A DNA stretch of 64,000 nt, from positions 3,844,001 through 3,908,000 of the forward strand of contig NC_008009.1 in the NCBI RefSeq assembly GCF_000014005.1, in the 5' to 3' direction. The position numbers were made by a program, and so were the translations under genes. Below, one piece after another: positions 31,888 to 41,505 of this stretch; within the stretch, counting starts at the first letter, position 1; the number at the start of each line of letters is the position of its first letter. This DNA is from Candidatus Koribacter versatilis Ellin345 (GTDB taxonomy: Bacteria; Acidobacteriota; Terriglobia; Terriglobales; Acidobacteriaceae). The notes beneath the pieces were generated by a model. That model ran no database searches. It was not told where the DNA came from and saw only the letters and a list, made by a program, of their open reading frames with translations.

Positions 31888-33537
31888 CTACTTCGCAGCC
31901 TTCTTCGGGGCCTTCTTGGCAGCCTTAGCGCCGGCAGCGGTACGAGCCTGCGCCTTGAACTTGCTTTCGTCGACCGGGGTCGTGCCTTCGCCGGTGAAGC
32001 TGGCGCCGGACGGTACGATCCAGATCTCGGCCTTGTTCTGGTCGCCCGTGCCGGTGCGAACTTCAATGCGGCTCGGGTCGATCTGTTTGCTCTGGTTCTC
32101 GCAAGATACCTCTTCACCGTCGAGGCAGGCCTTGGTGTTAACGGCGCGCTGTGCGGCGAGGTTTGCGTTGGCCTTCTTCTTGGTTTCTTCCGCGGTGGCG
32201 TAACCAACCACGACGGCCTTGGACGACGGCTCACGCTGCAGGCGCAGCGCAACGTCATCGAGGATCGCCTTGGCGGTGTTGTCCACACGAGCTGGCTTCT
32301 TCTCGTTCGGGAAGGTGATTTCGTTCAGCTTGCTCGCGGTCGGAGCGGCCGGCGGAGCTTCCACGCTGCACGAAGACGAAGTCGAGGCGGTAAGGCCGCG
32401 ATCGTCGCTCACGGTGCTGTTAACGGTGATCGGACCCGCTGCTGCACCCGTCGTATCGAGGGTCGCATTGGCGCCGTCAGGCGTCAGGCGGCCACCGGTC
32501 GCGTTGTGGGTGTAGGTCAACGGACGTCCATCCGGGCTGTTGCCGTTGCAAGCGATGTTGCAAGCGTCACCCGCGCGAACGGTCGACGGATTCGCCGTGC
32601 AAGAAATTGTCGGCGGATGCTTCGGCGGTTCGTTGACGGTGAAGGTCGCGTTGCACTCTGCGACGTTCGGGTTCTTCTTCGCGCCATCGCTGAGCGTCGC
32701 TTTCACGGTGTAGGTACCCGGGGCAAGACCGTTGGTGTCAACCGTGGTGGTTGCGTCGGTGCCGCTGACTTTGCCACCGGTGCTCGTCCACGCGTAGCTG
32801 ACGGTCTTCTTGGGGTTGAAGTTAGATCCCGTAGCGGTGACCTTCACAGGCTCGCCCGCCATGATCGACGAAGGCTGCGCGCTGCAAGCGGCCGAAACCG
32901 GAACGGTCGGGTTGAAGCCCCACTGGTAAAGGAGGCCGCCCTGGAGGCGTACGGAGTTCCAACGGCTCGGAGTACCCGTGGCCGCGCCCTGTTCCCAATT
33001 GGTGTAGATGTAATCGGCTTGCAGGAGGCGAATGCCGAATTTCTCAGTCAGCAGAAGGTCGAAACCGCCGCCTGCGCCAACTGCGCCCTGGTACTGCGTT
33101 CCGCGAATGGTATTGGGAGCGCTGATGACAGCCAAGCCAGCCAGTATCTGGCCGAAGGGCTGGAAGTGCTCAGCACGCCACTTCAACTGCGGTCCCACGA
33201 GGAACGTGTTGACGTGGTTGGCATCGCCAAAGTGACCGCTGTAATCGACGGTGAAGCCGAATACGTTGCCGTAGTTACGCGTATAGGCTGCGGCGAAACC
33301 TGGTGTGATCGAGGGAGCCTTGAAGGCCACGCCAGCGACATCTCCCGTGTAATAGCCACGCGGGTCGTACCAGGAATAGCCAGCGAATAATTCGTTGTGG
33401 GGGGCTGAGGTGGTGGTGCTGGCAGACGGTGCTGCTGTTTGCTGTTGCGCCAGCGCCGAAAGCGACACAACGAGCATCATGAGCAGCACCCCTGCGATTA
33501 ACTTACGGCTGGGAGCCACTTCTTTATCCATTGACAT
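31888..33537 (-). CDS. Outer-membrane beta-barrel protein with PKD-like domains and OmpA-type C-terminus
   Basis: The 549-residue protein starts at ATG 33537 after GGAGG. It has a signal peptide (LLMMLVVSLSALAQ), an eight-strand-like OmpA barrel (about 45-210, beginning NELFAGYSWYDPRGYY), two Ig/PKD-like domains (about 215-390, with paired cysteines) and an OmpA-type peptidoglycan-binding domain (about 405-520, with KANANLAAQRAVNTKACL). The last 15 residues are Ala/Lys repeats (AKAAKKAPKKAAK), reminiscent of histone-H1-like tails and odd for an envelope protein. It probably tethers the outer membrane to peptidoglycan. Confidence 0.88.
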   Translation of the reverse strand: MSMDKEVAPSRKLIAGVLLMMLVVSLSALAQQQTAAPSASTTTSAPHNELFAGYSWYDPRGYYTGDVAGVAFKAPSITPGFAAAYTRNYGNVFGFTVDYSGHFGDANHVNTFLVGPQLKWRAEHFQPFGQILAGLAVISAPNTIRGTQYQGAVGAGGGFDLLLTEKFGIRLLQADYIYTNWEQGAATGTPSRWNSVRLQGGLLYQWGFNPTVPVSAACSAQPSSIMAGEPVKVTATGSNFNPKKTVSYAWTSTGGKVSGTDATTTVDTNGLAPGTYTVKATLSDGAKKNPNVAECNATFTVNEPPKHPPTISCTANPSTVRAGDACNIACNGNSPDGRPLTYTHNATGGRLTPDGANATLDTTGAAAGPITVNSTVSDDRGLTASTSSSCSVEAPPAAPTASKLNEITFPNEKKPARVDNTAKAILDDVALRLQREPSSKAVVVGYATAEETKKKANANLAAQRAVNTKACLDGEEVSCENQSKQIDPSRIEVRTGTGDQNKAEIWIVPSGASFTGEGTTPVDESKFKAQARTAAGAKAAKKAPKKAAK

Positions 33538-33691
33538 TCCAATTCCTCCGGAACTCTTGCAGTAAATCAGCAGATAGCTTGCAAAATCGTAATCAAGCAG
33601 GCCGGTAAGACTTGAGCAAAAGTCGCTCTAACCGTGCAGCGGAATTGTACCGCAACACGGTCTGAGCGAAAAGTAGCTTATTTTCCAGAGG

Positions 33692-34471
33692 TTACTGGGG
33701 AAGCATCTTGAGAAGCAATTGCGTACCTTCATCCAGCTTTACCGATTTGGCATCGGAGGAAATTTTTGATGCGCTGGACTGGGAATCAAGGGTGATCCCT
33801 TTCATCCCCACCGCTCCGGTAGAGTTCTCGGAAAGACGCCCGGGAGCAGCATTCTGGCTGGAAATACCCTGCGGAGTAGCCGCGGAAGCGCTTGGATTTC
33901 CAGCAGTTCCGCCGGTGCTGCCGCCGGGACCGTTGCCCACGGCGGAGCTGTTGCCGCCGCTCATACCGTTTTTCGCCGGGGGCGCATTCGGACCGCCGCT
34001 TTCGGGAAATGCCGATGCCGCGGCGTTCTGCCCGGGGCCAATCGCCTGCGCTACGGCGCGGAAAGGAAGCTCTTTCCCGTCCTTCAATACGATTTTTTCA
34101 AAAGCGAAGGTCAGGCTTGATTCGGGATCGCCCTTCGATTTTGCTTTTGCGTCGGTGATGTGTCCGACGATCTTGCTCCCCTCAGGGACTTGCAATCCGT
34201 TGGCGCCGGACATCCCTACGGTTGTTTTCGCGTCGATTTCATCACCGGCTTTTGCTTTTTTCGAGTCGATTGATTTTGCGAGTTGCGCGGGGACAGCCGG
34301 GCCGGTCGAACGTTGGCTCGCCGCAGTATCGGCCTGCGGTTTTGTCATCCCGCTACTTGACTGCGGCGTGGCTGGTTGCGGGCTTTCGCTCTGTGCCGCC
34401 GGAGTCGTTTGCGCTAGAGACAATGTCGCGGCAGCAAACAATGTTGCCGCGAGGACAAGCGATTTGTTCAC
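33692..34471 (-). CDS. Secreted low-complexity hypothetical protein
   Basis: The 259-residue product uses GTG 34471 after AGGAGG. A signal peptide (MNKSLVLAATLFAAATLSLAQ) is followed by a Ser/Pro/Gln-rich linker. A conserved-looking beta domain (about 60-140) reads KAGDEIDAKTTVGM, VPEGSKIVGHITDAKAKSKG and FEKIVLKDGKELPF, a pattern resembling the TrbI/VirB10-type beta-barrel repeat. A Gly/Ser/Asn-rich tail ends in KLDEGTQLLLKMLPQ. I do not know the function; periplasmic or surface location is inferred from the leader. Confidence 0.75.
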   Translation of the reverse strand: MNKSLVLAATLFAAATLSLAQTTPAAQSESPQPATPQSSSGMTKPQADTAASQRSTGPAVPAQLAKSIDSKKAKAGDEIDAKTTVGMSGANGLQVPEGSKIVGHITDAKAKSKGDPESSLTFAFEKIVLKDGKELPFRAVAQAIGPGQNAAASAFPESGGPNAPPAKNGMSGGNSSAVGNGPGGSTGGTAGNPSASAATPQGISSQNAAPGRLSENSTGAVGMKGITLDSQSSASKISSDAKSVKLDEGTQLLLKMLPQ

Positions 34472-34706
34472 AGTTCCTCCTTGGTGATTTGGCCAAGCCG
34501 AAATGTGAGCTCATCCCCGAGTCAACTTCTTCGAACCGTGGCCGTATTCCCCCAGTTGTGATGCGGCTTTTCTCGGCGGTGCAGCACGAGAAGTGCTAGT
34601 GTTATCAAAGCCGCGCCTTCGCCGGTCAACCCGCAGCAGCAGCTCTGCATCAAAGCCTGAGCGACTGCAGGTGACGACTTCGAACCTGGAGCGAACGACC
34701 ATAACG

Positions 34707-36110
34707 ATGTCACGGGAAAAAGTTTTAATCGTAGAAGACGAGGAGCACGCACGTACCGGGCTCGCCGAGCTGGTGGAATCGTGGGGTTACGCCACGGAAA
34801 CCGCGGAAGACGGCCTCGATGCTCTCGACAAAGTCACCACCTTCGCTCCAGCAATCGTCATCACTGACCTAAAGATGCCCCGCATGGACGGCCTTGGCCT
34901 CCTCCAGGAACTCGGAAATCATCCGGAGTCGCTCGCCGTCGTGGTGCTCACCGGGCAAGGCGATGTGGGTGTGGCCGTGACGGCGATGAAAAGCGGCGCC
35001 TACGATTTCATCGAAAAACCCGTAGATGCGGCACGTTTGCGCAACATCCTGGTGAATGCGTCGAAGCAGCAGGACGCCGAGCGCGAACTGGAAGTCACGC
35101 GCCGCAAGTTGCGCGACACTGGACTGCTCGGGTCATTGGTTGGAACGTCGAAAAAGATGCAGGAGATCTTTCGTCTGATCGAAATGGTCGCGCCGTCCAC
35201 TGCATCTGTGCTCATCACCGGCGAGAGTGGAACCGGCAAAGAGATGGTCGCGCGGACGATCCATGAATTAAGCCCGCGCAAAGTCAAGCCGTTTGTCGCG
35301 ATCAATTGCGCGGCAATTCCGGAGAGCCTGATCGAAAGCGAAATCTTCGGCCACGAAAAAGGCGCGTTTACCGGCGCGCTCGAGCGTCGCACCGGCTGCT
35401 TCGAACTCGCAGAAGGTGGAACGCTGCTACTCGACGAGATCGGCGAAATGCCGGTCGCGACGCAGGCGAAACTGCTCCGTGTTCTTGAGGACCGCAAGCT
35501 ACGAAGGCTCGGCAGTAAAACAGAAACCTCGATTGACGTTCGCGTCCTCGCAGCGACGAACAAGGTCCCGGAAGAAGCAGTTGCGTCAGGACAATTGCGC
35601 AACGATCTCTACTATCGGCTGAATGTCTTCAACATCCACATGCCGCCGTTGCGCGATCACAAAGACGACCTTCCCGCGCTGGTGCAATTCCTGTTGCAAG
35701 ACATGAATGCGAAGCACGGCCGCAGCGTTTCCGGCGTCGCCGACGAAGTGAACAAGGCGTTCCAAGGCTATGCCTGGCCGGGCAACGTCCGCGAATTACG
35801 CAACGCGCTGGAGCGTGCGGTAATTCTTTGCGAGAGCCGCGTGGTTGAACCCAAGCACCTGCCGCCCGGATTCGGCAACGTGATTCCACGCGCGCCCGTG
35901 CAAGAAGCGAATGGCATCCGGCTTGGCGTCGGGACGACGGTGGAAGAGGCAGAGAAACTGTTGATCCTCAAGACGCTGGAGTCCACGAACAATAACAAGA
36001 CGCGGGCCGCGGAAATCCTCGGGATCAGCCTGAAGACGCTGCACAATAAGCTGAAAGAGTACGGCCAGAACAGTGCCGCGACGGCCGCGGCCGAGGCGGC
36101 GAACTCCTGA
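34707..36110 (+). CDS. NtrC-family sigma-54-dependent response regulator
   Basis: The 467-residue protein starts at ATG 34707, where the receiver begins (MSREKVLIVEDEEHARTGLAELV). The phospho-acceptor is Asp54 in VITDLKMPRM. The AAA+ domain shows GESGTGKEM, GAFTGA (in EKGAFTGALERR) and GGTLLLDEIGEM (Walker B). The Fis-type HTH is NKTRAAEILGISLKTLHNKLKEYG. It is followed 68 bases later by a membrane kinase that is its likely partner. Compared with the NtrC at 27577 it has a normal cognate kinase. Confidence 0.95.
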   Translation: MSREKVLIVEDEEHARTGLAELVESWGYATETAEDGLDALDKVTTFAPAIVITDLKMPRMDGLGLLQELGNHPESLAVVVLTGQGDVGVAVTAMKSGAYDFIEKPVDAARLRNILVNASKQQDAERELEVTRRKLRDTGLLGSLVGTSKKMQEIFRLIEMVAPSTASVLITGESGTGKEMVARTIHELSPRKVKPFVAINCAAIPESLIESEIFGHEKGAFTGALERRTGCFELAEGGTLLLDEIGEMPVATQAKLLRVLEDRKLRRLGSKTETSIDVRVLAATNKVPEEAVASGQLRNDLYYRLNVFNIHMPPLRDHKDDLPALVQFLLQDMNAKHGRSVSGVADEVNKAFQGYAWPGNVRELRNALERAVILCESRVVEPKHLPPGFGNVIPRAPVQEANGIRLGVGTTVEEAEKLLILKTLESTNNNKTRAAEILGISLKTLHNKLKEYGQNSAATAAAEAANS

Positions 36111-36178
36111 TAATCGGCTGATATGATGGGAGCAGTCGCGCCCTTCGTCAGAACCGTTCCCGTCAGCCCAGGGCCTGA

Positions 36179-38074
36179 ATGCGTCGCATACGCCTGAAGA
36201 CAAAACTCGTCATTGCCATCAGCGCGATGGTCTTCGCCTTGGTCGCGACTCTGTCGTACCTCTACGTATCGCAACTCGTCCTTCAGCGTATTCGGTCTGC
36301 GTATAACAACGGCGACTTTGTGGCCCGCGAGATTCGCGACGCCGCACGCGATGCCGTCGCGGTTGACCTGCGCAACACCGATATCAATCCCTCAGATTCC
36401 GCCAAGATCCGCGCCGTCATTGCCGACAGCCTGCAAACGGATCCCGGCGTAAACACGCTGTTGCAGTCGATCGTCGGCTACTCTCCGACAACCTACGACG
36501 CAGGCATCTATGACCGGGATGACCGCGTGCTCGTTCACACCGACTCATCACTGCTCGACAAGGTCGTTCATTCGCGGGAGGACTTTGCCCAAGTCCGCGA
36601 TGGCAGCTTCTTCCGCCAGATGAACGTCGTCTATGGCAAGCCGGAGGTCTATGACATTCACCTGCCGATCCAACGGGACGGCAAGCCCTTTGGCGACATT
36701 CGTATTGGCGTTTCGACTGTCTTCCTGAAGAGCGAACTGCGACCGCAGTTGAACCGCGCACTCACACTCTCGATTGTTTGCGTGCTGGTGTCCTTCCTGC
36801 TCGCGGCGGTGCTTTCGAACCTCGCGCTGCGACCACTCGAAGCGATTGGGCGACGGCTCGACCAGATGACCGTGGACACTGGCGAAGCACAGCCGACCCT
36901 CGATTTGCGGAACGATGAGTACGGCGCCATCACGAAGATCGATCGCCTCGGCCGCGAAATTCGCGACGTGAAAGAAGTCTTCAGCGCGTTGAAAGAAAAT
37001 CTCGACCAGATCATGGGCACGTTACAGGACGGCCTCATGCTCTTTACCCGCGATTGGCGCGTGGTGTTGGTCAGCGCATCGGCAGAGCGGTTTGTCGGAG
37101 TGCCGCGCGGAGAGATGCTCGGCAAACACGTGGAAGAGGTCTTCACCGATCACACCAAGATGGGCCGCATCGTTCTCGACGCCTATGCTCTGCATCAATC
37201 AGTGCCGCAGCGTGAGATTGAAATCGAAAAGGGCCGCCGAGTACAGTTTGCGCTGGATTTCATCGAGGAGCGAGGGCAGCGCATCGGCGCGCTCATCACC
37301 ATTCGCGATGCGGAATCGGTTCGCCGGATCGAGAACGAAATTGAACTCTCACGCCGTCTTGCTGCTATCGGACGGCTGACTTCCGGTGTGGCGCACGAAG
37401 TCAAGAACCCGATTAACGCCATCGTGGTGCATCTCGAAATCCTGAAGAACAAGCTGCAGGAAGTCGCGCCCGATGCGCGACGCCACATGGACATCATCGA
37501 GAACGAGATTCGCCGGCTCGATCGTGTGGTCCAGACACTGGTGGACTTCACGCGTCCCGTCGAACTGAAACTCTTCGATGCGGATCTGCGGAAGATCGCC
37601 GAGGAAGTGGCGCTGCTCGCCGGACCCGAAGCCGCGAACAAGAACGTGCACATCGAATTCAACGCGGTCGAGAAAACGCTTCCCGTGTACGTGGATACGG
37701 ACCTGGTGAAGCAGGCAATCCTGAACATCGTGATCAACGGGGTACAGGCAATGAGCGACGGCGGGACACTGAAAATAACCGCCCGAAGCAACGACAGTGC
37801 GGCGCTACTGGAGATCTCGGATCAGGGGCCCGGCATTCCGAAGGAAATCCAGGACAAGATTTTCAACCTCTACTTCACCACGAAGAAGACGGGAACCGGC
37901 ATCGGATTAGCTATGACATATCGCGTGATGCAATTACACAATGGCGCGCTTGAATTCGAAACTGAGCCGGGAAAGGGGACGACCTTCCGGCTCCAGGTGC
38001 CGCTGCGTCAATCGCAGATCGACCAAATTGACAATGCGAACACCAGTGCACGTATTTCAGCCAACTTGGGTTGA
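36179..38074 (+). CDS. Membrane sensor histidine kinase (dCache-like sensor, HAMP, PAS, HisKA, HATPase)
   Basis: The 631-residue kinase has TM1 at about 12-32 and TM2 at about 197-220 around an extracytoplasmic sensor of some 165 residues. HAMP (LALRPLEAIGRRLDQM) and a PAS domain (LDQIMGTLQDGLMLFTRDWRVVLV) follow. The HisKA phospho-acceptor is His406 in LTSGVAHEVKNPINAI. The HATPase domain has N box NIVINGVQAM, G1 DQGPGIP and G2 GTGIGLAM. It is the probable partner of the NtrC protein just upstream. The signal is unknown. Confidence 0.95.
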   Translation: MRRIRLKTKLVIAISAMVFALVATLSYLYVSQLVLQRIRSAYNNGDFVAREIRDAARDAVAVDLRNTDINPSDSAKIRAVIADSLQTDPGVNTLLQSIVGYSPTTYDAGIYDRDDRVLVHTDSSLLDKVVHSREDFAQVRDGSFFRQMNVVYGKPEVYDIHLPIQRDGKPFGDIRIGVSTVFLKSELRPQLNRALTLSIVCVLVSFLLAAVLSNLALRPLEAIGRRLDQMTVDTGEAQPTLDLRNDEYGAITKIDRLGREIRDVKEVFSALKENLDQIMGTLQDGLMLFTRDWRVVLVSASAERFVGVPRGEMLGKHVEEVFTDHTKMGRIVLDAYALHQSVPQREIEIEKGRRVQFALDFIEERGQRIGALITIRDAESVRRIENEIELSRRLAAIGRLTSGVAHEVKNPINAIVVHLEILKNKLQEVAPDARRHMDIIENEIRRLDRVVQTLVDFTRPVELKLFDADLRKIAEEVALLAGPEAANKNVHIEFNAVEKTLPVYVDTDLVKQAILNIVINGVQAMSDGGTLKITARSNDSAALLEISDQGPGIPKEIQDKIFNLYFTTKKTGTGIGLAMTYRVMQLHNGALEFETEPGKGTTFRLQVPLRQSQIDQIDNANTSARISANLG

Positions 38075-38110
38075 CAGCGCGCGATTGGTAGAGGAAGTTA
38101 GTAAGACGGA

Positions 38111-38668
38111 ATGATGAAAGTGGGCAAACCAGCTCTGGCCGCAGTCGTCGCACTCGTGTTGTTCGCCACCGGTTGCGAAGGCCCGTTCAAGAAGAAGAAG
38201 CCGGCCCCCCAGCCGTCCATTCCGCCGACGATCCAAAAGCCGAAGGTCGACATCCCGCAACCGCAGCCCACGCCGCCGCCGCAACCCAAGGCGGATGCGA
38301 CCATCCAACCGACACCGCAGCCGAAACCGACGCCGAAGCGGAGACCTACGAAGAAGGTCGTTCCACCACCCTCGCCAACGGAAACAACGCCAGAACCCAA
38401 GCCGACGCCGGACGCAAGCATCAACGCTCCGATGACGAATCAACAAGCGGATCGCCAGCGGCAGCAGACATCGAGCCTGATAGGGGCCGCGGAAAACAAT
38501 CTCTCCAACATCCACCGCTCCCTGAATGTGGATGAGCAAAACATGGTTGCGCAGATCCGCAACTACATTTCGCAGTCGCGCAAAGCGATGACGGACGGCG
38601 ACCTCGAACGCGCCTACAACCTCGCGAACAAGGCCAATCTGCTTTCCAGTGAGTTGATGAAAGACTAG
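38111..38668 (+). CDS. Proline-rich lipoprotein
   Basis: The 185-residue product has a lipoprotein signal peptide with lipobox FATGC (lipidated Cys22). It continues with a Pro/Lys/Gln-rich stretch (about 27-110) that could span the periplasm. A helical C-terminal domain follows (LIGAAENNLSNIHRSLNVDEQNMVAQIRNYISQSRKAMTDGDLERAYNLANKANLL), which resembles TPR-like helices. It lies 36 bases after the kinase gene on the same strand and may be part of that sensory operon. No function can be assigned. Confidence 0.8.
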   Translation: MMKVGKPALAAVVALVLFATGCEGPFKKKKPAPQPSIPPTIQKPKVDIPQPQPTPPPQPKADATIQPTPQPKPTPKRRPTKKVVPPPSPTETTPEPKPTPDASINAPMTNQQADRQRQQTSSLIGAAENNLSNIHRSLNVDEQNMVAQIRNYISQSRKAMTDGDLERAYNLANKANLLSSELMKD

Positions 38669-38672
38669 ACCG

Positions 38673-39314
38673 CTACTTCCGGCCTTCCCTCTTTTGTGCG
38701 ACCACCAGCCCACGGGGCGTGGGCAACAGTACAACCGAAATCAATCCTTCGCGCTCGAGTTTCAGCGCCGCGTCGCGCACCTGCTTCAAGTGCGAACTGG
38801 CATCGTGCATCAGGATCAGCCCGAACGGATTGACCTGCGGAAGATAGCGCCGGACTTCCTGTTCACGGATCGGCATATCGCTGTCGCTGAACAACAGGTC
38901 GATGCGCCCCTCGACGTTCATCTCGAGGCTCGATTCATTGCGGAGGTCGATCCAATCCTTCACCGCGCTGTGCTCGACTTTTTCTTTCGCCTTTGCAAAG
39001 ACCGCAGGGTCGAACTCGCAGCTGATGATCTTGCCGAATCCGTTCTCTTTGAGTCCTTGTGCCAACCACAGGGTGCTAACGCCCATGAAGCTGCCGGTCT
39101 CGACGATTAACTCGGGCTTCGTGGTAGTAACGATGTTCTTGAGAAACTCGAGCACCTCGAACTCGGCGGTCATGGAGTCGTACATACTCCAGCGCTCGGG
39201 ATGCGGGCACTCGGGGGTGGCGCGGTGATATTCGGGCTGCAGCTTCTCGCCGCGCTCCATCACTTCGCGCATGATGCGATGTTCTTGTTTCTCTTTTTTG
39301 CGGAATAAACGCAT
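38673..39314 (-). CDS. Class I SAM methyltransferase (CmcI/FkbM-like fold)
   Basis: ATG 39314 is chosen for the GGAG five bases upstream; the product has 213 residues. It shows an SAM-binding core with LIVETGSFMGVSTLWLAQ (motif I), acidic loop ISCEFDPAVF, and a metal- or SAM-associated LLFSDSDMP segment. The N-terminus is strongly basic. Proteins of this type methylate small molecules or glycans; the substrate is unknown. It converges with the lipoprotein gene, only 4 bases apart, and diverges from the MFS gene. Confidence 0.82.
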   Translation of the reverse strand: MRLFRKKEKQEHRIMREVMERGEKLQPEYHRATPECPHPERWSMYDSMTAEFEVLEFLKNIVTTTKPELIVETGSFMGVSTLWLAQGLKENGFGKIISCEFDPAVFAKAKEKVEHSAVKDWIDLRNESSLEMNVEGRIDLLFSDSDMPIREQEVRRYLPQVNPFGLILMHDASSHLKQVRDAALKLEREGLISVVLLPTPRGLVVAQKREGRK

Positions 39315-39396
39315 TTTTCTCCGGAAACAGCAGTATACAAGCCCGCCCGCGGTGGTGAAGAACCAGCTACTCACTTAAACTGGAAGCACACGCTTC

Positions 39397-40662
39397 ATGA
39401 GGGACATTCTTAAACATCGCGGCCTGAGGTTCGTATTTTTGGCGAACCTGGTTTCCATGATGGGCAGCGGCATGAACGGCGCCGCGCTCAACTGGTCCAT
39501 CCTCCAGACAACTCACTCCGAGATGTCTCTGAGTCTGCTCGTCGTGTTGCAGACCATCCCCGCCATGCTGCTGATGCCGTTCTCCGGCGTCATTATTGAC
39601 CGCGAGGACCGCCGCCACCTTGTGATGTGGCTCGACGCCGCGCGCGGCCTCCTGGTGCTCGCCGTTGCCCTACTGGTGCTGTTCCATCGCTCCCACATGT
39701 GGGAGCTGTACTTCATGAACATCATCATCTCGATCGGCTTCTGGCTGTTCTGGCCGACGATCAATGCGCTCATCCAGGAGCTTTCGCACGAAGACCAACT
39801 CGCTAGCTCCAATTCCCTGCTGATGGCTGGCGTCCAGGGCGGATGGCTGATGGCAGGAGCGTTCGTCGGCTTTGTCTACAACCACATTGGGCTCGGCGGC
39901 GTGCTGTTGATTGACTTCGCGACCTACGTTGTCTCGTTCCTTTGCTATTTCGGCGTGCGTCAGGGACGACATGTCGTAATGCCTGCGCAAGACAACTTCA
40001 ATATGCCCGAGCACGTGGCGGGAGACGCACTGAAGCGCTATTTCCACGAGATGCGCGAGAGCTTTACGTTCATTCGCCAGCGTCGCGCCGTGGTGCTAAT
40101 GGGCTCGGCGTGGTCGCTTTTCCTTGCCGCCATGCTGACGCAGGCGGTGACCACATCGCCGATCAGCGACCGCATCCTCCACAAGGGCGCGGTGGGCTAT
40201 GGATGGCTGAACTTTGGCTGGGCAATGGGCGCGTTTGTCAGCGTCGCCTATGCGGCGCGCACGACCTCGCGAATGGGTGCTCGCCACGCAGTGACGCTCT
40301 GCATGACCGTGCTGGCCGTCTGCTCGTTCCTCATGGGGACGTCGAAGATCCTGCCGCTGTCGATTTTCCTGTTCTTCCTGATGGGCTCGGGGCGCGGATG
40401 GGGCGGCATCGCGATTACGACCGACATGATGCAGCGCGTGCCGAAACAGCTCATGGGGCGGGTGCAGAACACCTTCTACTTCCTCGGCACCGGCTTGCAG
40501 ATCTTCACCGCACTGCTTGTCGGGTACGTTGCTCATCACATCGGCTTGGCGCGTGGCCTCGCCATTATTGGAGCGCTCTACGCGGTAGGTGCCGTCGCGG
40601 CCATCTGGCCAACCGGCGAACGGGTCACCGAACTCACCGAAATTCCAGAAATCAGCTCGTAA
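39397..40662 (+). CDS. MFS exporter (DHA3/EntS-like)
   Basis: The 421-residue protein has about 12 hydrophobic helices. The N-terminal half (FLANLVSMMGSGMNGAALNWSIL) and the cytoplasmic loop IIDREDRRHLVMWLDAARGL fit the DHA3 subgroup (enterobactin exporter and macrolide efflux relatives). The repeated motif-A-like element near 275 is less conserved. It is probably a proton-driven exporter with unknown substrate. It stands 52 bases upstream of fabI, but shared transcription is only possible, not shown. Confidence 0.9.
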   Translation: MRDILKHRGLRFVFLANLVSMMGSGMNGAALNWSILQTTHSEMSLSLLVVLQTIPAMLLMPFSGVIIDREDRRHLVMWLDAARGLLVLAVALLVLFHRSHMWELYFMNIIISIGFWLFWPTINALIQELSHEDQLASSNSLLMAGVQGGWLMAGAFVGFVYNHIGLGGVLLIDFATYVVSFLCYFGVRQGRHVVMPAQDNFNMPEHVAGDALKRYFHEMRESFTFIRQRRAVVLMGSAWSLFLAAMLTQAVTTSPISDRILHKGAVGYGWLNFGWAMGAFVSVAYAARTTSRMGARHAVTLCMTVLAVCSFLMGTSKILPLSIFLFFLMGSGRGWGGIAITTDMMQRVPKQLMGRVQNTFYFLGTGLQIFTALLVGYVAHHIGLARGLAIIGALYAVGAVAAIWPTGERVTELTEIPEISS

Positions 40663-40713
40663 TCCTGTGGTCTGGTATTCTCTACAATTGCGTCCCGAGC
40701 GACGCTTTTCACC

Positions 40714-41499
40714 GTGGGGGCATTGGATTTGGGAAACTCACTGGAAGGTCAGACGGCCGTAGTTTTCGGCGTAGCCAATAAGCGCAGCATCGCGTGGGCC
40801 ATAGCCCAGAAGCTGCAATCCGAGGGCGCGCGACTCGCCATTACGTATCAAAACGATCGCCTGCGCCAGGAAGCCGAAGACATGATCCACGCCCTCCCCA
40901 ACGCCGAGGGCTTCCAGTGCGACGTCTCCAGCGACGCCGAAATCGAACAGCTCTTCGCCACGCTTAAAGACAAATACGGGAAGATCGACCACGTCGTCCA
41001 CAGCGTTGCCTACGCGCCCGCCGAAGATCTCAAGGGCCGCTTCAAAGACACCAGCCGCGAAGGCTTCCGCATCGCCCACGACGTGAGCTGCTACTCGCTG
41101 ATCGCTATCTCCCGTGCCGCGCAGCCGCTTATGACCGAAGGCGGCAGCATCGTGACACTGACCTACTACGGTTCGACTCGCGTGGTGCCGTACTACAACA
41201 TCATGGGCGTGGCAAAGGCCGCGCTCGAGTGCACGGTGCGCTATCTCGCCTACGATCTTGGGGGGAACAATATCCGCGTGAACGCCATCTCCGCCGGGCC
41301 GATCAAAACGCTCGCGGCGCGAGGCATAGGCAGCTTTGGAGAAATTCTGAAAGAAGTGAACGAGAAGGCGCCATTAAAGCGCAATATCGATCAGAACGAG
41401 GTCGCCGACACCGCTGCTTTCCTCTGCACCCGCGGGGCGCGCGGGATTACCGGCGAAACGATCTACGTGGACGCAGGGATTAATATTATGGCGTTCTAG
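40714..41499 (+). CDS. fabI: Enoyl-[acyl-carrier-protein] reductase (NADH)
   Basis: FabI performs the last reduction of each fatty-acid elongation cycle. The N-terminal nucleotide site is GVANKRSIAWAIA, and the atypical SDR active site has Tyr and Lys in YYNIMGVAKAALE, followed by RVNAISAGPIKTLAARGI, the region contacted by triclosan-type inhibitors. Starts: GTG 40714 is given, but TTG 40729 has GGGGG eight bases upstream and may be the true one (256 instead of 261 residues). The C-terminus is complete. Confidence 0.96.
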   Translation: MGALDLGNSLEGQTAVVFGVANKRSIAWAIAQKLQSEGARLAITYQNDRLRQEAEDMIHALPNAEGFQCDVSSDAEIEQLFATLKDKYGKIDHVVHSVAYAPAEDLKGRFKDTSREGFRIAHDVSCYSLIAISRAAQPLMTEGGSIVTLTYYGSTRVVPYYNIMGVAKAALECTVRYLAYDLGGNNIRVNAISAGPIKTLAARGIGSFGEILKEVNEKAPLKRNIDQNEVADTAAFLCTRGARGITGETIYVDAGINIMAF

Positions 41500-41505
41500 G
41501 CTGCG

